From positions 1 to 8,989 of the forward strand of contig DEBO01000057.1 of assembly GCA_002348585.1 (NCBI GenBank): a stretch of DNA of 8,989 nucleotides. The letters are read 5' to 3'. Source of the stretch: Alphaproteobacteria bacterium UBA2954. Lineage in GTDB: Bacteria > Pseudomonadota > Alphaproteobacteria > Puniceispirillales > Puniceispirillaceae. The position numbers were made by a program, and so were the translations under genes. Of this stretch, positions 1 through 5,912 are shown one piece after another; the first letter of the stretch is position 1; each line of letters starts with the position of its first letter. The notes beneath the pieces are model-generated. The model was not told where the DNA came from. It made no database searches and saw nothing but the letters and a program-made list of their open reading frames with translations.

Positions 1-804
1 ACCCAACATGAGCACAGGAAGGGCTTTTAAAGCAATTAGAGACAGCGAGAATTGTACCCCCGACTTTGCCCCCCACATAATGCCAGCCACAAGGGCAACA
101 AAGCCAGCGATTGCCCAAACAATTACCCATATACCCCGAAGAGAAATACCAACTGACAACGCCGCCTGATGGTCATCGGCAACTGCCCGCAAAGCCCGGC
201 CTGTTTTAGTGTATTGTGAAAACAAAACCAATGAGATGACTAACACAACAGCTATAACAGTAGCGTAGATATCCAGCGTATCTAGATAGAAGCCGTAGAA
301 CTCTTCACCTCCCAGAAAAGCGGTGTTTTCCTCAAGCCAAAAATTACCCCCTTGAGGTATGCCGACATCTAGTCTCTTAACGTTTGAACCCCACATCAGG
401 TCGCCAAAGCCTTCCATGAAATAGGCAAGCCCAATGGTTGCCATGAACAGGATTATTGGTTCCTGATTTACGAGATGTTTCAGAATTAGCCTTTCCACCA
501 GAAAGGCGAATAACAGCATCATGCCAAGAGCAAAAAGAATTGCTAAAAAGGTAGGCATGGTCCAGCCGAAATGATGCACTTCTGTTCCAAATACGGCGTT
601 GATTAAATGTGCAAAGGGAATTTGACCTTCCTGAAAACCAACTAGTGTCATCGCTGCAAACAGAGCCATAATTCCCTGGGCATAATTAAAAATTCCTGAA
701 GCTTTGAAAATCAGAACAAAACCCAGCGCGACCAGAGAGTACATCACCCCAGCCATCAATCCGTTCAGAAACACCTCAACGCCATAATAAAATTCTGCTG
801 GCAT
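1..804 (-). CDS. livH: Branched-chain amino acid-type ABC transporter permease, LivH family (3' end cut by window edge)
   Basis: This is one of the two inner-membrane permease subunits of a Liv/HAAT-family ABC importer; it would pair with LivM and be driven by LivG/LivF. I translated 268 codons from the ATG at 804 with no stop before base 1. The protein is strongly hydrophobic with several membrane spans. The LivH-type segment FNYAQGIMAL lies near residue 40. The cytoplasmic coupling-loop segment GRALRAVADDHQAALSVGI follows about two thirds of the way in. Family members run to about 290-340 residues, so a C-terminal part is missing. GAGGG at 812-816 lies 7 nt before the ATG and supports this start. 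It is the last gene visible of the ligase-livG-livH operon, 58 bp after livG. Homologous importers carry branched-chain amino acids, amides, urea or aromatic acids, so the substrate is not settled by sequence. Confidence 0.93.
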   Translation of the reverse strand, partial: MPAEFYYGVEVFLNGLMAGVMYSLVALGFVLIFKASGIFNYAQGIMALFAAMTLVGFQEGQIPFAHLINAVFGTEVHHFGWTMPTFLAILFALGMMLLFAFLVERLILKHLVNQEPIILFMATIGLAYFMEGFGDLMWGSNVKRLDVGIPQGGNFWLEENTAFLGGEEFYGFYLDTLDIYATVIAVVLVISLVLFSQYTKTGRALRAVADDHQAALSVGISLRGIWVIVWAIAGFVALVAGIMWGAKSGVQFSLSLIALKALPVLMLG

Positions 805-807
805 ATC

Positions 808-870
808 CTATCCCTCACCTGAAAACCGTCTAAATTGCGCATTGTGCGGTTTGGGCTTTGTGCTAGTCAT
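808..870 (-). CDS. Possible 20-codon mini-ORF between livG and livH
   Basis: The ATG at 870-868 lies inside the last codons of livG (8-nt overlap) and the frame ends at TAG 810-808, three bases before the livH ATG. AGGAG at 877-881 sits 6 nt upstream of the ATG, a good Shine-Dalgarno spacing. The peptide is basic and hydrophilic (MTSTKPKPHNAQFRRFSGEG) and I recognise no family. It could be a real small protein, or a coupling ORF that carries ribosomes from livG to livH across the 58-bp gap. An ORF this short can also arise by chance, so it is a candidate only. Confidence 0.3.
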   Translation of the reverse strand: MTSTKPKPHNAQFRRFSGEG

Positions 871-1699
871 GTGACACTCCTAGATAAGCATCAATCACCG
901 CCTGATTGCTCCGCACTTCATCAGGTGTGCCGTCACCGATTTTTCTGCCATAATCCATAACCACAACTCGGTCAGCCAAATCCATTACCACACTCATATC
1001 ATGTTCAATCAGCGCGATGGTCGTGCCAAACTCTTCATTCACATCCAGAATAAAGCGTGACATATCTTCTTTTTCTTCAACATTCATTCCAGCCATCGGC
1101 TCATCCAACAACAGCAATGACGGCTGTGCGGCAAGGGCACGGCCCAATTCAACACGTTTTTGCAACCCATAAGGCAAACGGCCGACAGGTACTTTTCGAA
1201 TGCTTTGTATCTCAAGGAAATCAACAATCCGTTCAACAAAGGCGCGGTTTTCAACTTCTTCTTTTTGCGCCTTTCCCCACCATAAAGCCTGTGCGAGCAT
1301 GCCTGTCTTCATATGAGTCAGGCGGCCCGTCATGATGTTGTCTAGAGTTGACATACCTTTGAATAGGGCAATGTTTTGAAATGTGCGGGCGATGCCCTGA
1401 TGCGCAATCTCGTAAGGCTTGAGCGGTTTTCGCACCTCACCTTTATAAATTACATTACCTTCTTGCGGGTGATAAAATCCGTTTATCACGTTCAGCATAG
1501 AGGATTTGCCAGCACCATTTGGTCCGATTATTGCTCTGATTTCGCCTTCACGGATATCAAAGGAAATGTCCTGAATGGCGACAACGCCGCCAAAGCGCAG
1601 GATAATATTCTGCATTTCCATCACGGCAGGGCCAATAGTACGGCCATCTGCGGTAACATAGCTATCTCGGCTGTCTAATAGGGCTGTTTGTTTGCTCAT
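863..1699 (-). CDS. livG: ABC transporter ATP-binding protein, LivG family
   Basis: This is a cytoplasmic ATPase subunit of a Liv-type importer, 278 residues. Visible motifs in order: Walker A GPNGAGKS (59-66), Q-loop glutamine in TFQNI (about 108), a degenerate signature LPYGLQKRVELGRAL (175-189), Walker B LLLLDEP (195-201), D-loop AGMN, and the H-loop histidine in IEHDMS (233). The PYGLQ signature in place of LSGGQ is usual for this family. The first ~28 residues precede the conserved core. The ATG at 1699 is nevertheless favoured: it has AGGAGA 7 nt upstream and overlaps the stop of the ligase gene as ATGA, which implies translational coupling. It ends at TAG 865-863, before the mini-ORF and livH. 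Confidence 0.95.
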   Translation of the reverse strand: MSKQTALLDSRDSYVTADGRTIGPAVMEMQNIILRFGGVVAIQDISFDIREGEIRAIIGPNGAGKSSMLNVINGFYHPQEGNVIYKGEVRKPLKPYEIAHQGIARTFQNIALFKGMSTLDNIMTGRLTHMKTGMLAQALWWGKAQKEEVENRAFVERIVDFLEIQSIRKVPVGRLPYGLQKRVELGRALAAQPSLLLLDEPMAGMNVEEKEDMSRFILDVNEEFGTTIALIEHDMSVVMDLADRVVVMDYGRKIGDGTPDEVRSNQAVIDAYLGVSHD

Positions 1700-3660
1700 G
1701 CGGCAGTCTCCTGTGCAGAGGAGATGACAGCATCTTCGATTCTCAGCGTGGCAGAGATTGACCCTGATGTACCATCTTCATATGTAACTTGTGTTTTTGT
1801 AAAGATTTCAGATTTGCCGCCATACAGCGCATCAATCAGCTCTTTGAACTTATCCTGAATCACGCGGCGGCGGACTTTGCGTGTCCGTGTCAGCTCACCA
1901 TCATCGGCATCCAACTCTTTATGCAGGATCAGAAATCTGTGAATCTGGCAACCAGACAGCATTTCATCTGCGGCTACATCCCTGTTTATCTCGTTGATAT
2001 GTTTTTGCACCATTTTGTACACGTCCGGGTTGCCAGCCAGTTCTTGATAAGATGAATAGGCAATATTATTTCGCTCTGCCCAGTTGCCGACAGCCTGAAG
2101 ATCAATATTGATGAAGGCTGTGCACATATCTCTGTCCGCCCCGAACACAACAGCTTCTAAGATAGTGGGATAAAACTTTAGCTTGTTTTCAACATATTTA
2201 GGAGCAAACAAGCGGCCATCTTTCATTTTGCCAACATCTTTGGCTCTGTCAATAATCCGCAGATGACCAGTATCTTTTTCCATAAAGCCTGCATCGCCTG
2301 TTGCTACCCATCCCTGCTTGTCTTTCGTTTCTTTAGTGCTTTTGGGGTTCTTGTAATATTCAACAAATGTTCCAGGTGACCGGTAGAACACTTCTCCACT
2401 ATCCGAAATTTTGATTTCAACTCCGGGCGAGGGAACGCCAACAGTATCCGAGCGGACCTGCCCATCGGGTTGCTGAGTGATAAATACGCTAGCTTCTGTC
2501 TGGCCATAAAGCTGCTTTAAATTAATGCCAAGTGACCGGTAGAAGCTAAAAATCTCAGGGCCAATTGCTTCCCCTGCGGTATATCCGACCCGCACTTTGC
2601 TGAGGCCAAGCGTGTTCAGCAGTGGGCCATATACAAGCAAGCGGCCAAGTCCGTATTTCAGCTTGTCTGATGCGCTGACTGCATGCCCGTCCAGAATATT
2701 GCCCCCCACCTTTTGGGCATGGTCCATAAAATAATGAAACAAGGACTGTTTGAATTTTCCAGCATCTTCCATTCTGATCATCACATTGGTCAGAACGCCT
2801 TCAAAATATCTGGGTGGGGCAAAAAAGTAGCTAGGCCCAATTTCACGCAAGTCATGTTGCATAGTTTCGGTACTTTCAGGGCAGCAAACACAGAATCCTG
2901 TCCACATAGCTTGCCCCATCGAAAAAATGAAGTCGCCAACCCAGGCCATGGGCAGATAGGCCAAAACAGAGTCATTTACATTCAATTTGTCAAAGTCAGA
3001 AGAAGCTTCAGCTGTTTTAATAATGTTGTCATTTGATAGTACCACGCCCTTGGGTTGGCCGGTTGTACCGGATGTGTAGAGCATTGCACAAGTGTCCGCG
3101 CCTGTCTGCTCTGCCTCACGCCTAGCTAAATCGGCCTTCTGTTTTTGTGATGCATTTTCACCAGCAGCCTGAACATCACTGTAACTATGCAGCTGGCTTC
3201 GATCATATTTGCGCATGCCGCCTTCATCCAGATAAATCACAGCTTTCAATTCTGGCAGCTTATCTTGAATTTCAAGAATTTTGTCTACCTGTTCTTGATC
3301 TTCTGCAAATATGTAGCGGGCAGAACAATGCGCCAGCACGTAGGCAATTTCATCAGCAACAGAATCTTGATAAACAGGCACAGGAACAGCCCCGTTAGTT
3401 TGCGCCGCTATCATCGCCCAGTAAAAATAAGGCCTGTTCCGCCCCAGCAACGCCACATGGTCACCAGGTTTAAGGCCCATTGTCAGTAGCCCGGTTGCCA
3501 GCTTGTTAATCTCGTTTTTGGCTTCTGCCCAGCTCCAACTTTGCCAAATGCCAAACTCTTTTTCCCGGTAGGCTGGTTTGTCAGCATAATGTTCTGCATT
3601 AAAAGTCAGAAGACGTGGTACAGTATCACGTCTGGCTGCGCTAGTTTCAGCTGCTGCCAC
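1696..3660 (-). CDS. AMP-forming long-chain-type acyl-CoA ligase (ANL superfamily)
   Basis: This 654-residue adenylate-forming enzyme should activate a carboxylic acid with ATP to an acyl-adenylate and then transfer it to CoA. Motifs: the phosphate-binding loop YTSGTTGQPKG (195-205), the motif LYGQTEAS (384-391), ATGD (453-456) with the ribose-binding Asp, the hinge region DRAKDV (471-476), and the catalytic-lysine region LTRTRKVRRR with K595. Length and motif spacing fit the long-chain (FadD15/ACSL-like) branch. The start is GTG at 3660, with GGGAGG 5 nt upstream; an ATG at 3665-3663 is out of frame. It leads the operon with livG and livH, and the 4-nt overlap with livG suggests the acid it activates is imported by that transporter. 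Exact acid unknown: fatty, branched or aryl acids are all possible. Confidence 0.93.
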   Translation of the reverse strand: MAAAETSAARRDTVPRLLTFNAEHYADKPAYREKEFGIWQSWSWAEAKNEINKLATGLLTMGLKPGDHVALLGRNRPYFYWAMIAAQTNGAVPVPVYQDSVADEIAYVLAHCSARYIFAEDQEQVDKILEIQDKLPELKAVIYLDEGGMRKYDRSQLHSYSDVQAAGENASQKQKADLARREAEQTGADTCAMLYTSGTTGQPKGVVLSNDNIIKTAEASSDFDKLNVNDSVLAYLPMAWVGDFIFSMGQAMWTGFCVCCPESTETMQHDLREIGPSYFFAPPRYFEGVLTNVMIRMEDAGKFKQSLFHYFMDHAQKVGGNILDGHAVSASDKLKYGLGRLLVYGPLLNTLGLSKVRVGYTAGEAIGPEIFSFYRSLGINLKQLYGQTEASVFITQQPDGQVRSDTVGVPSPGVEIKISDSGEVFYRSPGTFVEYYKNPKSTKETKDKQGWVATGDAGFMEKDTGHLRIIDRAKDVGKMKDGRLFAPKYVENKLKFYPTILEAVVFGADRDMCTAFINIDLQAVGNWAERNNIAYSSYQELAGNPDVYKMVQKHINEINRDVAADEMLSGCQIHRFLILHKELDADDGELTRTRKVRRRVIQDKFKELIDALYGGKSEIFTKTQVTYEDGTSGSISATLRIEDAVISSAQETAA

Positions 3661-3686
3661 GGCATCCTCCCAAATTTTGACCTCAC

Positions 3687-3707
3687 AGCTGGTTTTTTTT
3701 TCCAGCT
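3687..3707. other. Perfect hairpin with a 9-base homopolymer loop in the ligase leader
   Basis: AGCTGG and CCAGCT form a perfect 6-bp stem around nine T (plus strand) or nine A (minus strand). It lies 27 nt before the GGGAGG ribosome site of the ligase and downstream of the proposed promoter, so in the minus-strand transcript it would be a hairpin with an all-A loop. It lacks a following U-run, so it is not a standard terminator. It may be a leader structure or a protein-binding loop. Confidence 0.4.
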
Positions 3708-3723
3708 CTTTTCTTCAGCGACG

Positions 3724-3751
3724 AGTGTACAAAAATGGTTTGCGCTTGCAA
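3724..3751 (-). promoter_or_regulatory. Candidate sigma-70-type promoter for the ligase-liv operon
   Basis: On the minus strand TTGCAA (3751-3746) is followed, after 16 nt, by TACACT (3729-3724). Each hexamer matches 4 of 6 consensus bases. A-tracts at 3763-3770 and 3774-3781 lie just upstream, where an UP element would be. The start of transcription would fall near 3717, giving a leader of roughly 55-60 nt. This is by eye only. Confidence 0.35.
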
Positions 3752-3754
3752 GCG
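3743..3754. promoter_or_regulatory. 12-bp perfect palindrome overlapping the candidate -35 (possible operator)
   Basis: CGCTTGCAAGCG is a perfect palindrome. Its centre is the TTGCAA used as the candidate -35 of the ligase promoter, so a bound regulator would block RNA polymerase. The regulator is not in the window. TetR- or GntR-type control is common for acyl-CoA metabolism but is only a guess here. Confidence 0.35.
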
Positions 3755-3759
3755 GTCTT

Positions 3760-3781
3760 CCATTTTTTTTCCATTTTTTTT
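3760..3781. repeat. Two tandem 11-bp repeats with phased A8/T8 tracts
   Basis: CCATTTTTTTT occurs twice in direct tandem (3760-3770 and 3771-3781). The homopolymer tracts are 11 bp apart, close to one helical turn, a pattern known to bend DNA. They sit just upstream of the candidate ligase promoter and just after the stop of the upstream gene. Confidence 0.6.
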
Positions 3782-3782
3782 C

Positions 3783-4520
3783 TCATGGCTGTCTGGCCGC
3801 CATAAGCCATCTTTTGTTGAGTTGTTCCAACTCTGATTTATTGAACTGATCAGCTGCCAGCCAGTACCGGCCATCCGCAACAAAATAGCCCAGCCGGTGT
3901 TCTGTCTGCAAACAGTCTTCGACCATTTTTGAATCAATGGCGGGGAGGGGATTTGACTGGTGAGAAGCATACGGACTTTTGCGCGGAAAGATAAGGCGTG
4001 AGGGGCTATTAGATAAATTGAAGACAACACAATTCTGGCGCGCGGCAAGGCAAAGGAATCGTGCGGAGCTACCTTCAAGGGAGGTTAACGAAATATCTTC
4101 ACGTAAAGGGTCAGGGGTGCCAGTGCCATAAAAATGCGTGGGCCCCGTCTCTGGATAATGCATATCACAGCCAATGAAACAAATCTCATCAGGTGCATAT
4201 TCTCTCAGGGCCCAATAGGCAGCTGTATAGGCCATTGTCCCGCCTGCATATACAAAACCTCCATAATGATTTTGCGCGGGAACGAAATGAGTCTCATCAA
4301 TCAGCCGCTGGCCTGTTGTCAATTTTTCTGGTAGTCGGTCTGATGGAAAATCATGAGGGTAGATCATATCAGTCCAGTGCTCGGTGACGCGCCAGGCATT
4401 GTTGATCACCACAATCTTGTAGTATTTAGACAGATGCCAATTCTGTACTTCAGTTGCATTTGGACCAGAGCCAATAATCAGGATACGTCGCGTCATTGAA
4501 GAGGCTGTAAGTCTTGCCAT
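3783..4520 (-). CDS. Uncharacterised protein with a GT42/sialyltransferase-like motif layout
   Basis: A 245-residue soluble protein without signal peptide or membrane span. It opens with RRILIIGSGPNATEV (11-25), a beta-strand plus glycine-rich turn typical of a nucleotide-binding Rossmann-like start. Then come VVINNAWR (37-44), YAGGTMAYTAAYWAL (91-105), EICFIGCDMHY (112-122) and HFYGTGTPDPLRED (129-142). The order 'G-x-GPS/N start, Asn-rich strand, small-residue helix, G-x-D-x-x-Y' resembles CstII-type (GT42) sialyltransferases and the related MptE/DUF115 fold. That is a motif impression, not a proven relationship. The ATG at 4520 is chosen, with only a weak AGAG upstream; M9 is an alternative. 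The ligase leader follows after 122 bp, probably a separate transcription unit. Function unknown. Confidence 0.75.
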   Translation of the reverse strand: MARLTASSMTRRILIIGSGPNATEVQNWHLSKYYKIVVINNAWRVTEHWTDMIYPHDFPSDRLPEKLTTGQRLIDETHFVPAQNHYGGFVYAGGTMAYTAAYWALREYAPDEICFIGCDMHYPETGPTHFYGTGTPDPLREDISLTSLEGSSARFLCLAARQNCVVFNLSNSPSRLIFPRKSPYASHQSNPLPAIDSKMVEDCLQTEHRLGYFVADGRYWLAADQFNKSELEQLNKRWLMAARQP

Positions 4521-4552
4521 AAAACTCTATATTTTCGCCAGTTCTAAAAGTA

Positions 4553-4573
4553 CTATCATAGCGTCGATGATAG
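4553..4573. repeat. Perfect 7-bp inverted repeat upstream of the 4520 gene
   Basis: CTATCAT and ATGATAG flank a 7-nt spacer, 32 bp upstream of the ATG at 4520. It could be an operator or a leader hairpin of that gene. It is AT-rich, so weak as a terminator. Confidence 0.35.
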
Positions 4574-4585
4574 GAAAAAACATTA

Positions 4586-4603
4586 CCGGCAGAGCGGTGC
4601 CGG
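4586..4603 (-). terminator. GC-rich hairpin followed by a T6 run (minus strand), possible terminator
   Basis: CCGGCA pairs with TGCCGG around a 6-nt loop. Read on the minus strand the stem is followed by TAATG and then TTTTTT. The U-run begins a few bases late, but the form fits a Rho-independent terminator for transcripts coming from the cold-shock gene. Confidence 0.45.
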
Positions 4604-4661
4604 ACTTGATCCTGATTTTGGCTATTCAGTTTTCAAGCCGAACTTTACTCATAAAAGAGTG

Positions 4662-4684
4662 CTGCCCTTCCATGTGAAGGGCAG
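4662..4684 (-). terminator. Strong 9-bp hairpin downstream of the cold-shock gene
   Basis: CTGCCCTTC and GAAGGGCAG form a perfect 9-bp stem with a 5-nt loop, 46 bp after the stop of the cold-shock gene. On the minus strand it is flanked by AAAGA before and TCTTTT after, which can extend the stem. It is the best candidate for the 3' end or 3' stabiliser of that mRNA. Confidence 0.65.
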
Positions 4685-4730
4685 GTCTTTCAGTCATATT
4701 AATCAGAAGCGTTACAATTAATCCAGCCGA

Positions 4731-4937
4731 TTATTCGGCTTTCAAGTTGACAGCGGATGATTTTCCGTTTTTGCCCTCTTCCAGCTCGTATGAAATCTGT
4801 TGGCCTTCATTAAGGCCACTCATTCCTGCAGCTTGTACAGCAGAGATATGGACAAAAACATCAGAACCCTGTTCATCAGGTTCGATAAAACCATAGCCCT
4901 TTGTGGCATTAAACCACTTAACTTTTCCAGTACTCAT
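4731..4937 (-). CDS. cspA: CspA-family cold-shock protein
   Basis: A 68-residue single cold-shock domain, the full normal length. It binds single-stranded RNA/DNA and acts as an RNA chaperone in the cytoplasm. The start STGKVKWFN and both nucleic-acid-binding motifs are present: RNP1 KGYGFIEP (13-20) and RNP2 VFVHI (27-31). AAAGGGA at 4943-4949 lies 5 nt before the ATG at 4937. It appears monocistronic, with hairpins at 4662-4684 and 4586-4603 behind it and a long gene-free leader region (4938-5203) ahead. Whether it is cold-induced or constitutive cannot be read from the sequence, so the symbol denotes the family only. Confidence 0.95.
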   Translation of the reverse strand: MSTGKVKWFNATKGYGFIEPDEQGSDVFVHISAVQAAGMSGLNEGQQISYELEEGKNGKSSAVNLKAE

Positions 4938-5003
4938 GATTTTCCCTTTGAGACTTGTGTTAAGGATAGCGTCAAATCCAATTCAGAAAATCCGGCCGTC
5001 CAG

Positions 5004-5019
5004 CCTGTTACTTAACAGG
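5004..5019. promoter_or_regulatory. 16-bp inverted repeat upstream of the cold-shock gene
   Basis: CCTGTTA and TAACAGG form a perfect 7-bp inverted repeat with a 2-nt centre, 67 bp upstream of the cold-shock ATG. With only two central bases it looks more like a protein-binding dyad than a simple RNA hairpin, but if the promoter lies further upstream it would be in the mRNA leader. Confidence 0.4.
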
Positions 5020-5100
5020 TTATTTCTGGTATTAAAGATTTTTGGCTCAGTGTCTAGAAAATATTTTATCAAGTGCGTTCTAAATGTTTAGTTTACCATC

Positions 5101-5130
5101 AACATACATATCAGAAGTCATTGTTTTCAA
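5101..5130 (-). promoter_or_regulatory. Weak candidate promoter for the cold-shock gene
   Basis: On the minus strand TTGAAA (5130-5125, 5 of 6 consensus) is followed after 18 nt by TATGTT (5106-5101, 4 of 6). Transcription would begin near 5094 and give a leader of about 155 nt, in keeping with the long leaders of cspA-type genes. The surrounding DNA is AT-rich, so chance matches are likely. Confidence 0.25.
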
Positions 5131-5203
5131 ATGAATTTTATCAAAAGATTAAGCAGTTTTAGTCAATAATGTTCTTGAGGTGCATTTTGCGCATTCTCGT
5201 TAA

Positions 5204-5536
5204 TTACTTTAAAGTGAGCATGCTGCTTTTTTCGCAAGTCATCTCAACAGGTCTATCAATGAGAATAACCCCTTGGGCTTTTAGGTTGTTTAAAACCAGA
5301 TTTAACTGTCTAATTTGAGCGACGCAAGTGGGGGCATCTGCAAAGGATAAGCCCACGTTATAGGTATTTTTGAATCCACTAACGACCTCTACAACCGCCA
5401 CAGCTTCGATAGTCGGTTCACTGCTTGCAGATATCTCTGTTGTGGATGGGCCGATTAAACAACCGATACCAATGAAGAATAAGACCTTATTAAAGTGATT
5501 TGCTTTTCTTATAGGTGATGAGTTTATGTTTTGCAT
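5204..5536 (-). CDS. Small exported-looking hypothetical protein
   Basis: A 110-residue protein that I do not recognise. The N-terminus has basic residues (R10, K11, K17) followed by a hydrophobic run VLFFIGIGCLIG (18-29) and a small-residue stretch with SASSEP, as in a Sec signal peptide or N-terminal anchor; ISA (35-37) is a possible cleavage point. C26 is not in a proper lipobox, because position -3 is Gly. The mature part would hold two cysteines, C71 and C101, which could form a disulfide in the periplasm, and a probable helix around 72-87 (VAQIRQLNLVLNNLKA). AAGG on the minus strand (5547-5544) lies 7 nt before the ATG at 5536. It stands alone between the cold-shock gene and a divergent transporter gene, so context gives no function. 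Confidence 0.6.
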   Translation of the reverse strand: MQNINSSPIRKANHFNKVLFFIGIGCLIGPSTTEISASSEPTIEAVAVVEVVSGFKNTYNVGLSFADAPTCVAQIRQLNLVLNNLKAQGVILIDRPVEMTCEKSSMLTLK

Positions 5537-5709
5537 TTTTTGGCCTTTTTTTTACGAGGGCTAGTGACCGACCTCGTTTCATACACAAAATGTATTTGAA
5601 CATCATTTGGACATTAGCAGACTTTTAGTAAACGACAGGTTTGGATATAAGTAAATTGCGGATGGACAATATTTTTTGTAAAAGCAAATAAATTAATCAG
5701 ATTCATTAA

Positions 5710-5759
5710 AATTTCACTCACTTTGAACATTCAGATATGGATATTCTATAAGTGAAATT
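5710..5759. repeat. 9-bp inverted repeat flanking a candidate promoter
   Basis: AATTTCACT (5710-5718) and AGTGAAATT (5751-5759) are perfect inverted copies separated by 32 bp. The left copy lies just upstream of a candidate -35 and the right copy overlaps the candidate -10. This could be a pair of half-sites for a looping or dimeric regulator; a large RNA stem is also possible. Confidence 0.4.
5723..5752 (+). promoter_or_regulatory. Candidate sigma-70-type promoter for the EamA transporter
   Basis: TTGAAC (5723-5728, 4 of 6 consensus) is followed after 18 nt by TATAAG (5747-5752, 5 of 6). It would start transcription near 5760, leaving a leader of about 150 nt before the transporter start. 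Confidence 0.35.
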
Positions 5760-5837
5760 GTCTTTTTAGGTGTGTTCTGGTCTGCTTACAGGAATCTGAA
5801 GCGAATCGTAAAAAACTTATTCCAGGCCACATGATTA

Positions 5838-5906
5838 ATGATGCATTACCGTCTTGGTCTTGGTGAAGTGTCGTTTTACGTTTTGAGTCATTTAGGCAAA
5901 AGTTGA
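5838..5906 (+). CDS. Possible 22-codon leader ORF before the EamA gene
   Basis: The ATG at 5838 opens a 22-codon ORF (beginning MMHYRLGLGEV) that ends at TGA 5904-5906, six bases before the GTG start of the transporter and in the same frame. It has no good Shine-Dalgarno sequence. It could be a leader peptide that couples to the transporter, or just a chance ORF whose stop bounds the transporter frame. Confidence 0.2.
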   Translation: MMHYRLGLGEVSFYVLSHLGKS

Positions 5907-5912
5907 AATCCT

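Larger units (their letters stand above)
5537..5912. other. Gene-free divergent regulatory region
   Basis: These 376 bp separate two divergent genes and are AT-rich. Besides the promoter, inverted repeat and leader ORF listed separately, they contain ACGAGG (5554-5559) and CCTCGT (5572-5577), a 6-bp inverted repeat in the leader of the minus-strand gene. I see no tRNA or larger ORF here. Confidence 0.6.

Noticed and set aside
2683..3036. 117-codon plus-strand open frame inside the ligase gene
   Set aside because: It lies antisense to conserved ligase coding sequence and shows no domain; it is an antisense shadow.
3606..3665. 19-codon frame from ATG 3665 overlapping the ligase start
   Set aside because: GGGAGG directly abuts this ATG, which is too close for initiation there, while the spacing is right for GTG 3660.
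5456..5464. Lipobox at C26 of the small exported protein
   Set aside because: The residues before the cysteine are G-I-G; a Leu/Val/Ile at -3 is missing, so a lipoprotein is not supported.
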